Positions 25,881 through 39,229 are shown, numbered from the stretch's first letter. The stretch is 64,000 nucleotides of DNA from Pardosa pseudoannulata (GCA_032207245.1 CM063502.1:49987404-50051403); one strand, 5' to 3'. Notes: generated by a model from the letters alone, not told the origin. Translations and numbers: made by a program.

Positions 25881-26418
25881 AAAAGGTTTTATATTCTTAA
25901 CTCCTTCAGAATCATTTTATAAGCAAATTACTTTAAAATTTTATGCATAGGAAGTATATTTATTAAATTTAATAATGACTAAAATTAGGTTCATAATTTA
26001 ATGTGAGATAACAGTAATCTAGACTCAAGCATTTGCTATAAAGTGGTGACCTGACATACAATATTAAAGACATTAAAAACATTAATCATGAAAAACCATT
26101 TTCTCGTCATGTGTAATGACATTGTTTCTTTGTATTCCCCTAGAGCATATGACACATACGTAAAAACATTAATCGGATTTACACAGCTTTAAAATACTGT
26201 TATGTTGGTTGTTCCTATCCAGTAACACTTATACAACTGGCTAGTAGAATTCTTATCAAATGTTGAAACAGTAACACTAAGTTAATTTTTATATCAAATT
26301 CCCATTTAACGTTTGGTTTTATGTAGATTATTATTAGCAAAATAAACTCTGGATTTTGTGAAATTAAAACTAAAGATATAAAAACAGGATTATCAGCCCA
26401 ATACCTACATTGAGTGAA

Positions 26419-26442
26419 ATTCATTCATTCATTCATTCATTT
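26419..26442. repeat. (ATTC)n microsatellite
   Basis: Five to six perfect ATTC units. Not present at the matching place in unit 2. Confidence 0.9.
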
Positions 26443-26454
26443 AAAACATTTTAG

Positions 26455-26525
26455 TCAGATTGGAACTCGCAGTAATTGAACGATCGCAGCAGTCTTACCT
26501 CCGTACTACCATTACTAATAGCGCT
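26455..26525 (-). pseudogene. tRNA-like remnant in unit 1
   Basis: Read on the minus strand it has an A-box-like GGTAGTACGGAGG and a T-arm-like GCGAGTTCCAATCTGAC. The matching place in unit 2 (31760-31840) keeps GTTCGAATCTC. Arms do not fold fully, so it is a decayed tRNA or SINE head. Confidence 0.4.
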
Positions 26526-27119
26526 ATATGAAAGTAAAGTTTATATCGACTGGAAAATCCATGTTTCTTAAAAATAAGTGATTTAACTGTGCTATTATAA
26601 ATTACACTGATATCCCATGTGATCATTGATGATACAATAGCATGCAAAGTTTCCATTGAATTGGACTTCGGGACGTCACTTGAAGAAATTCAGTATAAAC
26701 TTTAGACCCAGGTAGACTTAGTACGTGGAAAAAAAAATCTTACACACTAGTATTAAGTTTGATATAAATTTACTTCAATAGAAAAGAAATAATTCATCTT
26801 TAAAACAAATTTAAAGGTGTACTCCAAAAATATGTCGCTTAGTCCGACTATTTTAGATCTTAAGTTTTTATCCCAATAAATTTATAATTTTAAATTTTGC
26901 TATCTTTAAATGTGAACAGGATATTAAGCTATGCCACTTTAAAAATTAAATAAGAGGAGAGTAAAAGTATCTAAAAATATAAATAAGATTTTTACTCACT
27001 AAAATGTTCAACTTTTAGTCTTTGGTTTACTCTGTATGGTAATATTACATTTAAAATTTACATTACACCTACTTCTTCCATTTTGTTGAACTTTTTATTA
27101 AATTCATAAATTTGTGTTA

Positions 27120-30100
27120 ATAGCATTCTCTACATTCTACTTAAACCTATAAAATTACTGAAGTGATGTTTTTAAATTCCCACTTAAACGGTTGAAATAT
27201 TTTGTATGCTTTCGTTTTCCATTAGCTATACTAAAATTAAGAGATCAGGTAATAAAAATACATATTGCAAGAGTAAAATATATTCAACTACGTTAATATT
27301 CGTCAACTAAATTAACAGCAAAAAATTGAGCACTCAAAAATATTCACTGAGAATATAAAAGAAATAAAATTTTAAAACCCAACCAAAACTTAATTAGAGA
27401 CGAACTAAAGGGAACCATAGAATTATAGGAATAATCAAGTCCAGCCCAATATTTTAACAATTAACTAATAATTTTAGTTTATATATTAAATAAAAGACTG
27501 TGCCAAAGTATTTAATAAATTTCTGTCAAAACTTAAGAATGATCTACTGCATGGTGAATCATTACCGAGATAAGTGTGCATGCTCACGTAAATTTCTATG
27601 AAGGTATCATGTTTATAATTGTCACAGTACTACCGCTATAGTTGCTTTATTACTATTAGATTTACTTATAGTTAAAGATGCACTATTACATAACTTTTCT
27701 AATCGCTGTAATTGGCCAAAAATAGTTTAAGGGATAGCATGCTGGGCAAGGATTAAAATATTAAGCCTTAGAAAAACAAGACTTATCGCCAATAGCATTA
27801 ATTCTGTACACAATTGATACTTATATACATAACACTTAAAAATATTAAAAATAAATTGCGAAAATTCCCAAACATAAGAGTGAAAAAGCAGCTAAACCGT
27901 ACTCATAAAGTTCGTACAGGTAGATTTATTTCATTTTGGGGTTTCACATTATATACATTGAAGTATCATTGAAAATCAATGTTATGTTAAAAGTTACGAA
28001 ATATTCTTTAAGACTATACAATTATACTAATATACATTTATTCCTCAACAGTAGTAGAAAAGGAAGTCCAAATATTTTTATATTTTCTTTTTAGTCAATG
28101 ATGCAAATAGGTTTATATTCAGTTTTTTAACTTTTCAGGTTATGAATAATATATGAATACTAAATGAAATTTCCGTTTACCACATATTTGATTTATGCCC
28201 TCTTCTATATTAATAGTCCTTTATGATCCACCAAGATAACTTTAAATTCTTTTCAAAAAATTTAAAAGATTCTGCACATTTCAGGTAACAAGGGTTTTAA
28301 AACTTCCAACATATGTCCGATTTCAAAAATAATTTAAGAAATTGAAATGGATTATATGTAAAGAATTTATTGTGCTCAAAATAGTTGCTTATTTTACTAG
28401 TTTCAGTAATATATTGTTTTTTGTAGTTTGATCGTCCATAGTTAAATATTTACATTTAATTCAGTTCGGTACTTCAAATAAAATCGATAAAAATAAAATA
28501 AGGAAACTGGAAACAAACTATTTTGCTTACATTCTTTGCAAAAGCCATCGCCAAAATGCATCGAGAACTTCATTGTCAAAATTTTTCATGATATTAATTT
28601 TTTTTAATTCCTTTTAATATAAAATATTTTTTACTGTACATACGCTTTAGAACAAATTTAATATTTTATTAAACATTTTATCTTAAAAATGTGATAAAAT
28701 TTTTTGCACGAGATTTTACAAGCAACCTTTTTCTATGAAATAGTATGAAAATCAGGAAATAATGTTGACATTATTCTAAAAAGGTTAATATAATTGTTTG
28801 AAATATTCAATATTAAAATGTTTAAACTGCTGATTTCAGAGCCATTTTAATTAGATTTTCCGCTTTCACAGCCAATTTATAAGATCGCTTTTTTAAATAA
28901 GTTACTACATGTTTATTATATCCGTTTTTTAGCCAATTTTAATATCAATGAGTAGAAGGATTGCAAATTTAATCATTTGCTTTATAATTACAATTAGCAT
29001 GTAATTAATTTTTTTGTCAAATTTATTTTTAAAAAGGTAAAAATGTATAGTTTTCTACACTTCGGTATACATAAAATTGTAACAGCAATTTTAACAAATG
29101 CTCGCTTCCTTCTACTGTTGTAAAACTTTACATTTCTCTGTGAAAAAATTAAAATTACTTAAAATAATGGATTATCACTCTTGCAACTGATTACTTGACA
29201 TGTTTGAACATATTAAGATACGCTATATAACTGTTACATGACAGATTTTAAAACAAAATTTTTACTTCTCTCCACTACGTTAAAGAAGCATTGTATTCAT
29301 GATAAAAGATTAAAACTTAACGAAAATGTACATTAAAGTAATATATACTGTATTTTAAACGTTATATCTGTACGTACGTAGCGAAAAAATATTGTTACAC
29401 TTGACTCATTTTTTTCCATTTGTGATCTGTTATGAGTAAATTTTTCTCGACTGTACGTACGTATTTTCCCGTAACAAGTAAAAAATTAAATGTAGAATAT
29501 ACAGATTTTTTTTAATGTGGATGGCAATGTCATCTAGTTGCGCACATTACCTTTTCACTGCAATTTATACACAATATAATTTTAATCTAATATTTGAGCT
29601 ATAAATAATAAATGCCTAACTAAAATATTGGATTCTTTAATGGAGAACTAAAATCTAGTTTTGCTTCCCCTCTACTGATTACAATTTGCACTATACAATA
29701 TTTTCAATGCAATAGAAAAATCTGGAACCCAACAGTTCAGGAAAACATCTTGATTATTAACTGAAATCGAACCTACGTAATATCACTTTTGCATTTTTCC
29801 TTTCAATTATAAGAAAGTTTACAATGTAAGACGCCTATAAATACAACTTGAATAAATATATCAATCTCAAACCCAAAGTTCTAAGTTCTCTACTGTGTTC
29901 ACATCGCGTAACTTCATCTGTGCAGTGCTGTTATTTTGTATGTATCAGATACACTAATTATTTGAGATAAAAAATTAAAGAATCTCAAAATAAATTGCAT
30001 TTAAGCACCTCTTTTATTTATATAAAAATGATTTAAATGTAATAAAAATGCAATTACATTTATATACACAATTAACTTAAAACCAACATAATTCATTTTA

Positions 30101-32400
30101 TTGGCACAAAATCCTCGGAGGAGATACTGCGCCATACAAGTAAAATCACCATAAAAATCAACATAAAATTTAAGCAATACATAAACAGAACTTCAAAAAT
30201 TATTTAAGAGAATGGTACATGGAATTAAAAACATGAAATTTAGACTTTGTACATTTTGATATTGTGTAAAAATATTTATATGTAAGTATTCAAAAAACGA
30301 TATCAGGACAGCTTATATGTTGTATTCATCCAAGGAGTGAAACATTTTTAAACTAACAAACCAGGAACGAATCATTTTTATTATACGTGAAAGAACAATC
30401 GGTGATAGAGTTTTCAGTATTCGTGTTAGAGGCCAAATGTACATTGTGCTGCCATCTAGTATTTTTCAGATACACAATTTGCAAAATTTTAAATTTTGTA
30501 AAAGGATGTTATGCATTCGTTTATTTCCATTTTTTTTTTTTGGGGGGGGGGGGAATCTTATTTCTTACAGGAAATCTGCGCATACTAAAAATGTGTTCTG
30601 TTTTGACGAATTACAACTTTCTGAATTCTTTATAAAATTGCAGAAATTATTCGAAGATGTCCAAGACCTATAACATCTCTTGTATTGAAATTACTCCTTG
30701 TAATTGATTACGTTAGAAAAATGTAGAAACACTGATACGAAAAATTTTGAATCATGCTATATTACCACCAGTAGTATTTTAAAAATTACTAAGATTTTTT
30801 TTTCTATTTGTATACATTTTATTTAGAGAAATTTCATGCATATAATTAAAAATTTTAGTTATTTTTAGCGACTAAGATAAAAATTTCATTCAACTACTTT
30901 TATAAAATTTAAGATTTTCAACTTCGTACATTTAAAAATTTGTTTGTACAATCAAGTGCAGATAGTAATAAAACATTTAAATTATTTTTCCCCTCAATCA
31001 TGTTTAAAACCTAAATATTTCTCGTTATTAACAGTTACGGCGACTATTTACAATTTTATTAAAAGTTTAAATTTTAGGATTTTTTAAAAATTATCTGTAG
31101 TTATGTTAAGCATTTAAAGACTAGTGAACTATCGACACAGATTCACTTTCAGCACACCGTTTTTAGGAGGTATGATATCTTTGAAGTAACTTTTCAGTAA
31201 TCTTTACCCATTTTTTTTTTTAATTTTAAAAAGGTTTTAATAACCTTAATTTTTTCAGAACCATTTCATAAGCATTTTACTTTTAGTATAAAGCAAATAT
31301 GTTTAATGACTGAAATTAGGTTCATAATTTTATGTTGAATAGTAATCTTAAATTTCAAAAACATTTGCTATTAAGATGTGCCTTAAAATACAAGATCAAA
31401 TTAATCATATGATAAAGATTTTCCCATAATTTGCAATGACATTAGTCGTTTGTATCCATGTGGTGCATATATGCAACATGCCTAAAACATAAATGGTATC
31501 TACACAAAGCTTTAAAATACTGTTTTGTAGGTTGTTTCTATTCCGAAACTCTGCAAGTACCTCAATTTCCAAGTAGATTTCCCATCAAATGTTAAAATAG
31601 TAAGACTGGGATTAATTTTTATATCAAATTTTCAATTAACATTTGATTCAATGTAGATAATTACTACCAAAATTATGGATCTCATTTAATTAAACTAAAA
31701 AGATACAGAAATATCCACCGAATTCTTGAACTGGGTGGCGTTCATGGAATCATACAACATTCGAGTGAGATTCGAACTTATCAATTGAACGATAGCAGCA
31801 GTCTTACCTCCGTGCTACCATTTCTAATAGCATTGAATGAAAATAAAGCTTATAACGATTAGAAAATCTACGTTTCTTTAAAAGAAACTATTTAACTATA
31901 GTATAGTAATTTAGTTTGATTTCAGCTATCGTTACTGAAGATACATTAGCATTCGAAATTTCGGGTCAATTGCAGTCGCGATATCGCCAAGAAATTGAGA
32001 ATGAACATTAGACCTAGAAAGACATAGTACGTGAAATTTGTGAAATTTTTTCAATTCGTACAATGAAATAGTTTCACCTTTGAAAAAAATAAATATTTAC
32101 TCAAAAAATGCCGCTTAGTGAGCATTTTGAATCACAATTTTTATCGAAATTAATCTAATCTTAAATTTTAATACCTTTAAATGTATGCATGATATTTATA
32201 AATTATAACACTTTAAAAATTTAAATATCAGATAAATAAAAGTATCTAAAGATGTAAAGTTTTTTTACTGTTATTAAGCTGCTCAAATTTTAGTCCGTTT
32301 TACTCTGTAAAATATTACATTTATAGTTTACATTAGACCTGTATTTCACATTTTATTTTTTATTAAAACTCATAAGTTCGTATTAGATAGCACTTTAAGT
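27120..32400 (+). repeat. Unit 2 of the tandem duplication of about 5 kb
   Basis: Partner of unit 1, diverged by roughly a quarter by eye and with many small gaps. It contains a T10-G10 run at 30531-30551, which creates two overlapping chance frames. Confidence 0.75.
31760..31840 (-). pseudogene. tRNA-like remnant in unit 2
   Basis: On the minus strand: TGGTAGCACGGAGGTAAGAC (A-box-like) and GTTCGAATCTCACTCG (B box). It is better preserved than the copy in unit 1 but not a complete cloverleaf. Confidence 0.45.
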
Positions 32401-32409
32401 TGTCTGCAT

Positions 32410-32443
32410 CGTACTAATGAGTTTCAAATAACTCATCAGTACG
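32410..32443. other. Inverted repeat (hairpin)
   Basis: A 14-bp arm CGTACTAATGAGTT and its complement with one mismatch, separated by 6 bases. It marks the right end of the tandem duplication. Confidence 0.6.
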
Positions 32444-34827
32444 AACATCAGTATGAGGGGTTTATACCCTTAGCCTTATTTCTCTGCTATATTTAATTCA
32501 ATGCCTGGGGTTTTCTCGCCTCTACACTCTGAAAGTTATTAAAAATCAGTGGTAATATTAAACCCCAGTATTCAAAGAATAGTCATTTCCTATAATGAAT
32601 ACTTCAGATGTTTATTTTGACATCTCGTGATGAAAATGCATCAAAAGAAATTAGTAATCTGTATTCAAAAATATTATTCAATTATTAATTTTAAAGATTC
32701 TATTTCAATTTGATATTTTTCATCGAGTGTCACATTACTTTGTTTTTAAATCTTCAAAGTTGATAATTTTCCATAATGTAGAAGACTTTTCGTCACTCGT
32801 TTTAAAATGCTTAAGTAGCACTTTTTGAATATTTAAAAAAGTTTTAGCCTTCATTTGAAGACTAACATTAAGAGAAACTTGTACAAAACAATTCACTATC
32901 CTTTACACCAAAATAACTGTAACAGGAAATTCGGAGAATAATTATAGAATCTGAATATGATTTTCTATAAATGCCACTCTACTTACATGCGATACATGTT
33001 TTAGCTCTTTGAATAAACAGTAAAACTAAAATCTAACTTGAGTTTTCAAACGACATTTTTAAAAGGGCGAAATAAAAGACTGGTAATTTTTACAAGAAAA
33101 AACATAAGCCATCAAAGGAGGGAAAATAGACTATTCTCTTTAATTCGGAACATACGATTACGACAATATTAAGACTGTACTAATGCCGAAACAACGACGA
33201 AAATTCCGCATATAATACAATAGACACAATTACCATTTATTCCATTGAAAACTTGAAAGTGATTTGAAGGATTAATATCCTTTTTCGTACTACGAACAAT
33301 ATTCTCTCCCTGAAAGATTGAGTTGGTAAAGATCAGTGGTCTCTAAATTTATGAAGATTCTTAGCAAAAGTACCATTTTTAAATCCGGCTTTGAACCAAC
33401 AAAGAAACCAGGACAGAAATTAGAACTATTTTTTCGTCTTATATTTGTTTGGCCATATTTTTTAACCAATAACCATACGTTTCTATCATACATATGACTG
33501 GTAAAATTGTATAATAAGAAAGAAATCAAAGTACAATTAGTAATAAAGTAAAAATGTAAGAAGAGATTTTCCGCAGACTTATTTACATCAATGAAAAGAA
33601 TAACACTCGCTATGATCATCAGTAAATACTTTTACCGATATGACAGTAAATAGTGGTTGCTAATAGAATACAGCTTTCCAAATGCTCAACCTGCTTCTGA
33701 ACTTTTTTAAAATAAGTTTCAATCTGTTAAAAGAACAGTTATGTAGAGCTGATCACTGCATTTTTAGAAAAACCTGCTCCCAAATTAGTATTTTTCTCGA
33801 GAAATACAAGGCCAAATATTTTCAGAGCTTCTGGACATCAATTTTAAAAATACATAAATTTGAAGGGATTTCAAAGTTTAACACTCAAGTTAGCTAACCT
33901 GAGCGTGTCACTGCAATCTACCTAAAATCTGCCCAATGGTTTGGCGATATCGGGGGTAGAACACTTTTCTCGAGGAACTTCATTTTCGTTATTACGCATA
34001 TGATAGAAATAGATCTGCTAAACTGGTGATTTAAACTTCCGGACATGAGCGCAGATGGTAGGTCTTACATTTCTTTAAGAGATCTCGATACAGGAAGGGC
34101 ATCATCCATCAGGCAGGTGTTTTAGCTTTAAATAGAATTTGGGTATCATTTCCTGAAAGGAGGTTCTTTTCGTATTCCGAAAATTTTAATATGGAGAAAT
34201 TCGTAACGAGATTAAAATCTGACTGTACATATTTAAATACTTTAATAATACATGTTTCATTTTACACAAACAATCTTTTAGGAAAAAACTATCATTACGA
34301 AAGCTTTTTTTATCACAAAGCCTACAAAATCTTTAAAATTTAAATGTTTATGTTAAAGAATTTCACAATTACTTTTATTGCAGCAAGAATTATACTCTGC
34401 TTTAAAAATTAAATTCTTTAATACTTTATAAAATAACAAATTTTTAAATCAAATTAATCCACCATAATTCGTAGTTTAAAATATATTCTATTGCACCAAA
34501 CTATAAACTAAGAAGGTGCGAAAATGGATTCAATAATTTAAAAAAAATAGATCTTTATTTACTTTGATAATTTAGAAAATGACTAGCTTGTTTTAGATAA
34601 AAGTATCAGTTTCCTAAGTATAAAAAAGAAAATTAAATGCATACACATTTATTAAAGTAAAAATGTGTTATTTCAATTTCGATAATCGGAAATCTAAACA
34701 TTTATTAAATTTTACCAGAGTATGTTTTAAACGAAAAATATATTAAGGAAAAACTAACTAGCGATTCCATAATATTGATTTTAAAACTATAGATAAAAAC
34801 GCATTACGAGTTTTTTAGCTAATCGAA
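32444..34827. other. Non-coding stretch
   Basis: A minus-strand frame at 33290-33619 (109 codons) and a plus-strand frame at 33682-33897 show no family motif. Both are probably chance. Confidence 0.4.
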
Positions 34828-35582
34828 TCCCCTATATAATAGTCTATCTTTCCGTCTGTCCTCGAATTTATGAAGCGGTTGGACCTGGAATGGATAGATG
34901 TATCCATAATTAATTCTTGATGAGTTAGAATTAGCAAAATTCAAAGCGAGTAAAGTTTATCTTCTCTTAATCAATCCAGTTCTAAAATAAATTGATATAA
35001 ATATGTTTCATATCAAAACAAAAAATACTGTCGTCTTTAAAATTTTCGAAATCCACCCCTTCATTCTTTGAGCGTTTAATGTCATATCAAGCCCCATTTT
35101 ACGTGCAGGTGATTAAATTTGTCACATTATATTTTTCTAGCATTATAAAGTCATTCCTTTCACCATCTCATTTAATAATTTCTTATTTTAAATTACTTCA
35201 ATATCGTCTGCATTATTTTCACAAGTTTTATAACTGAACTTAGATATTACGTAAATAATTTTCTTTTATATTTGGCTTAAGTAGTAAATTAGGTATTCAT
35301 GTGATAATTTTAAATATCTGTTATTTTTATTTCAAAGATAATTCTTAACCAAAACACCATTTTTTTATCTGCCTCACAGGGCCGGTCTGCCCTTGTCGTT
35401 TAACGGTTAACCACTATTACCCCATAGCGCCAACCAATCATGGGACGCAGTTTCCCTTTTAAACGGAGATTAATCGCGGTTAGCCGTTAAACGACTTTGG
35501 TGCGACCGGCCCTCAGGAGCGTACTCTACAATTTTGGAAAATTGAAAATTTTACTGGTCCATCATGACGGGCTATATGCTAG
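34828..35582 (+). mobile_element. Helitron-like non-autonomous element
   Basis: It starts TCCCCTATATAATAG after an A and ends GACGGGCTATATGCTAG before a T, without a target-site duplication. These are the terminal features of Helitrons (5' TC, 3' CTAG, insertion between A and T). No Rep/helicase is present. Internal blocks recur on the minus strand at 42310-42565 and on the plus strand at 45650-46322, the latter with the same 3' end. A 136-bp MITE interrupts this copy at 35378-35513. Confidence 0.65.
35378..35513. mobile_element. Palindromic MITE, copy a (inside the Helitron-like element)
   Basis: One of six copies. The ends AGGGCCGGTCT and GACCGGCCCT are inverse complements. Subterminal GTCGTTTAACGGTTAACC pairs with GGTTAGCCGTTAAACGAC, so nearly the whole element can fold back. 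The related Helitron copy near 46245 lacks it. Confidence 0.85.
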
Positions 35583-35616
35583 TGATTTAAATAATGTGAT
35601 ATTGTATAACTGAAAC

Positions 35617-35980
35617 CAGAGATTAGAACTAATTTTTTTCGTTCCGGTTCAACTAATTAAAAACATATCAGTTCAGTTCCGGTTTTCTTCCCGCCAAAAA
35701 TAGCGATTTTCTGTTTAGTTTCTTATGAGGAGTTTTTTTTAATTCTTATTTGAAAAGTACAAGTGAACATCAAAACAGTAAATCGAGTAACAATGGACAT
35801 TTAATGACGATAATTATGTGGTTAACTTAAAATTAGAAAATATTGATAAGGTGATTAGGCTAACAATATGACTGGAGATATGTCGAACCGATACAACCAA
35901 ATCTTTTCTGCTCACTTTTGGTTTTCGTTTAGAACAAAATAACGGTTTTTCCTGTTTCAGTTAGGTTTCGAAGCCTTATG
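35617..35980 (+). mobile_element. hAT-like family F, short copy without SINE
   Basis: It begins CAGAGATTAGAACTAATT and ends GTTTCGAAGCCTTA, degraded forms of the CAGGGCTTCGAACCG ends of family F. Interior blocks such as AGTTCCGGTTTTC, GAACATCAAAACAG and TTAGAAAATATTGATAA match the copies at 49546 and 51483. It lacks the SINE those copies share. Confidence 0.65.
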
Positions 35981-36620
35981 CAGGATCCACATATTATATT
36001 TAAACTTTCAGCTATACAGTTAAGATTGTAAGTTTTTCGTAATACACAGTGCGACTGAAATCAAAAAGGAGTGGTGGGTGTACAACAGAATGTTCTAGTC
36101 TTAAATACAAAATTTCATCATTTAACGAATAATTGTTTACGGAGTTACGCTCTCACGACTAAAATTTCAATATTGCCTATATTACTGCATGTTTTATTGA
36201 ATTCTAATATTGAGGTCAGATAGCAATCAAGAAAATCCAAGCAAGATTCATCTGCAACAAGTCATTTTTCACTTACCCCCCACACACACCGTAACTACTC
36301 GTTATCTGAAATTTTCCTTGCCTCGAGTTAAAAGTAACCAAAAGGAAATGTACACAACTAGACTTTGTAACAGTCCAACAAAAGCTTTAACTTTTTGTTT
36401 CGGGTTAAGAACGTAATAAATTTTCATTTCACAAACAGAATATGCGCCCTTTATCCTCTTACTCTTTGGTTAATTCGTCTACACGCATAACACCTACACT
36501 TTCTGCAAAAATAACAGAATTACCGACTTTATCGAAAAATCGGAAGATATGTATGCATAGACAAAAAAAAAAGATCAAGGAGAGTAGGGTTTGAGGAAAC
36601 CGGAAAGTTTTCGTTTGGAA
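35981..36620. other. Non-coding stretch
   Basis: The frame at 36210-36416 has no recognisable motif. Nothing else seen. Confidence 0.4.
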
Positions 36621-36624
36621 CACT

Positions 36625-36770
36625 ATTGTTTCAGTACATCAGGGCTAATCAGACGGGGACTTAACGCTTAAAAACTATTCTGAACAGCCACGATCATCCA
36701 TGCCAGAAGCAAGATTTGAACCTCGTGACTCCGGTACCGAAAATTGCATCCTACATATTCTATCAAAGCT
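36625..36770 (-). mobile_element. SINE-A copy, old
   Basis: On the minus strand GGTTCAAATCTTGC replaces the B box, with ATGGATGATCGTGGCTG and CCCGTCTGATTAGCCC-like modules in order. Confidence 0.65.
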
Positions 36771-37309
36771 CACAGCTTCCTGTGAGCTAATAGCTGTGAG
36801 CACACATCACTTTTCTTAACTACCTGGGCCAAGCCTGTAGTTCAGAAATTACTGGGAATCACACTTAGGATATTGATTTGTGTTGTCAATATTTAAGTGA
36901 TAAAATTGATGGGGAAATAAAAATTAGGTTGCTTTGAATTTGGGCAGAAATCATAAAAATTATTAAGTGTACCAAATTATGCTAAGAGCTGATTTAGAAT
37001 GCATTGCATACAATTTTTTTTTATTTCTTAGCTATATAGTACAAGAGCAAGTACTAACTGTGTATTGTTAGAGATGAGGGTAAAACTGATTAATCAGAAT
37101 GGTAGGTGAACAATGGAAATTTTAGAATTTGACCCTCTAAAATGGAACCTCAGAGAACGCTGATGCAATGAGGGAAGTACATATGTTGGTACGTGGCAGC
37201 TAGGAGCTAGCAGCTCTATATCCACAGGAAACTAAACTACATGTGGTTACACCTTGGTATACAAGTTTTTATTTCCAGTTGATGATAGTTTATGGTATAA
37301 GAGGTGGCT

Positions 37310-38600
37310 CAGAACATTTCTTGCTCCCAACAGCAAAATTGCTTTTGAAAAAATTTAGAAGGCTATCCAAATAGACGCCCCAGTACTTTACCTTTCTCTC
37401 AAAGTAGACCGGTCTCCTACACATGTTAATTGGGAGCAGAACTATTAAAGATAAAATATATGGCTAGTTTTGACAGGCACAACCTGATCCTCCACCATTT
37501 AAACCAGCGTGAAAGAATTTCAACATGTCTGAAGGTATTTGTGAGTATACTTTCCGTTTTGTATTGAGCTAAAATTGCAGGGTCATCCTCAAACAAGAGT
37601 GTCCTAAATGTATTGTGCTTGATGTCAATTATAAACCACTTAAAAAGAGTAGGTCCAAGGCTTGACCTCTGTGGAACCCAAGCACTAATGCACTTAAGTG
37701 TAGAAGCGTGCATGACGGACTTCAAAGGAACTGCTGAGAAAGAAAGTATTAAATGTTTAAGTTTGGCTGGCTGTTTTAGCTTAATTTGTAAATGAGACTA
37801 CTATGCCAGACCTGATCAAATGTCTTCTTGATATCAAAAAATATAGCTGCAGTCTGCATCTGGTTCTGGAATCGGTGATGGATGTACTCCATAACCTTGA
37901 GTAGCTGATGTGTTGTATAGTGCCAGGCTTTAAAGCCAAATTGGACTTCGATGAGAACGTTATTCAAGAAGCTAGTTACCATGGAGCAAAGGATATGTTT
38001 GACAAATTTGTTAAGACAGGAGAACAAACTAATCGGGTGGTAGTTCTTCGGCAATGACGGTCATTACCAGGCTTTTTAAAGATAATTGCTGTTTTCCAGA
38101 CTTTTAGATAATACTTGTGCTTAATACTATTTAATAGGTCAGTGAAGTAATGAAATTTCTAGGTAGGTTATTGATAGCATTGTAACTTATTCCGTATATG
38201 ATTGGAGTTTTCCTACTGGGAAGGTGTTTGATAGTTAAACTTCAGTTTGTCTAGACGGTTCGACGTTGGTATTATTAAAAGTACAATTCATTTTTGTAAA
38301 ATTTATGAATGACGTCAAACTTTATTGCTTTCGGACAAACACCTGTTTGGGGGTAAATAGATTCACAATTGTCTGCAATTGCTTCCATTTTATCCTGGTC
38401 GTCAGTTATAGTTTGGTTGCTTACATTTAGAAGGGAGGAATGTGGTTGAAAGGTCTTTTTAATGTGTTTTAATTAGTTCCAGACATTTGTCAGTTGTCCA
38501 AATAAAGTAATAAAATTATTCCATTTTGTTTTTATTGATAATGATTTCGCTTTAAATTACTGCATTTAATCTGTAAAGTTCAGTTCCAATTTGGGTTTTT
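37310..38600 (-). pseudogene. Jockey-like LINE reverse-transcriptase relic
   Basis: Segments in different frames follow the order of a non-LTR retrotransposon ORF2. DDQDKMEAIADNCES (about 38380) is the linker before RT. KVWKTAIIFKKPGND (about 38080) and PKNYHPISLFSCLNKF (38000-38050) are RT domain 1. EVQFGFKAWHYTTHQLL follows, then AAIFFDIKKTFDQVWH (about 37800-37850, catalytic Asp region). VPQRSSLGPTLFKWFI and LLFEDDPAILAQ (about 37560-37690) occupy the places of the PQGSxLGP and (F/Y)ADD motifs. VKYWGVYLDSLLNF ends the readable part. G-to-R in PQGS, A-to-E in the ADD box and several frame changes show it is inactive. The endonuclease is missing. Confidence 0.85.
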
Positions 38601-39229
38601 TTTATGTGTCATAGCTTACCTAAATTATTCCTATTTTTAATAAGTTGCTTAATGCGAGTGAGGAGAAGCTAAGAACTGTTAGGAATACTATACCTTGAAG
38701 ATTTAATCGCCCTGGGTTTAATATCGGTCAAGTAATGAGAGAAGTAAAGGGGGGGGGATTGAAACCTAGAAATCGTGAACCAATCCTAAATGTTGGGAAT
38801 GAGCCAAACCGGCTAATGAAATTTTATGTAAAGTTACAACCTCAGATTGGAAAACTGAAACAGTAAATGGCTCAGAACCCGGTCCTAAGGTAAACTAAGT
38901 ACTAAAACATTGAGAAAAAATGCAAAAGATTCGTTAAAATGTTCAGTTTCATATAACAGAATAAAATTTCCGGTACAGAATCCAACATTTCTCCACATAA
39001 CTGAATATCATAAGGAATAAATCACTACATGGGTTTTACGGGAATTTAACTGAAAACGCGAAGTGATTTGTATAACTATTCCCAGTTAATTGGCGACAGC
39101 ACCAGTACTTGTGGGCAGGGTCCGCCCCTAAGGCCATGGATTTTTACAAACCAGCCGGGTTTCTACTTTAAAACGGGTTTTGTACGGGATATTGATTATA
39201 ATTTGGACAGAACTGGAGACTATTTGGTT
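38601..39229. other. Non-coding stretch
   Basis: Contains a G8 run near 38750. No gene recognised. Confidence 0.4.

Larger units (their letters stand above)
22200..27120 (+). repeat. Unit 1 of an old tandem duplication of about 5 kb
   Basis: Landmarks recur in order in unit 2 (27120-32400). Examples are ATTCCCACTTAA near 22250 and 27178, TGGTCCACCAAAA near 23270 versus TGATCCACCAAGA near 28225, TGTCCAAGACC near 25015 and 30658, and GCAGCAGTCTTACCTCCGT near 26487 and 31795. The offset changes from about 4.9 kb to 5.6 kb and back to 5.3 kb because of internal insertions. No exon with conserved sequence was found in either unit. Confidence 0.75.

Noticed and set aside
30387..30673. Two overlapping plus-strand ORFs with a poly-Phe/poly-Gly stretch
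   Set aside because: They run through a T10-G10 homopolymer tract in the tandem-duplicated region, and the frame is not kept in the partner unit.
33290..33619. 109-codon minus-strand ORF as a gene
   Set aside because: No domain or motif, no splice or promoter context, and biased residue use typical of AT-rich chance frames.
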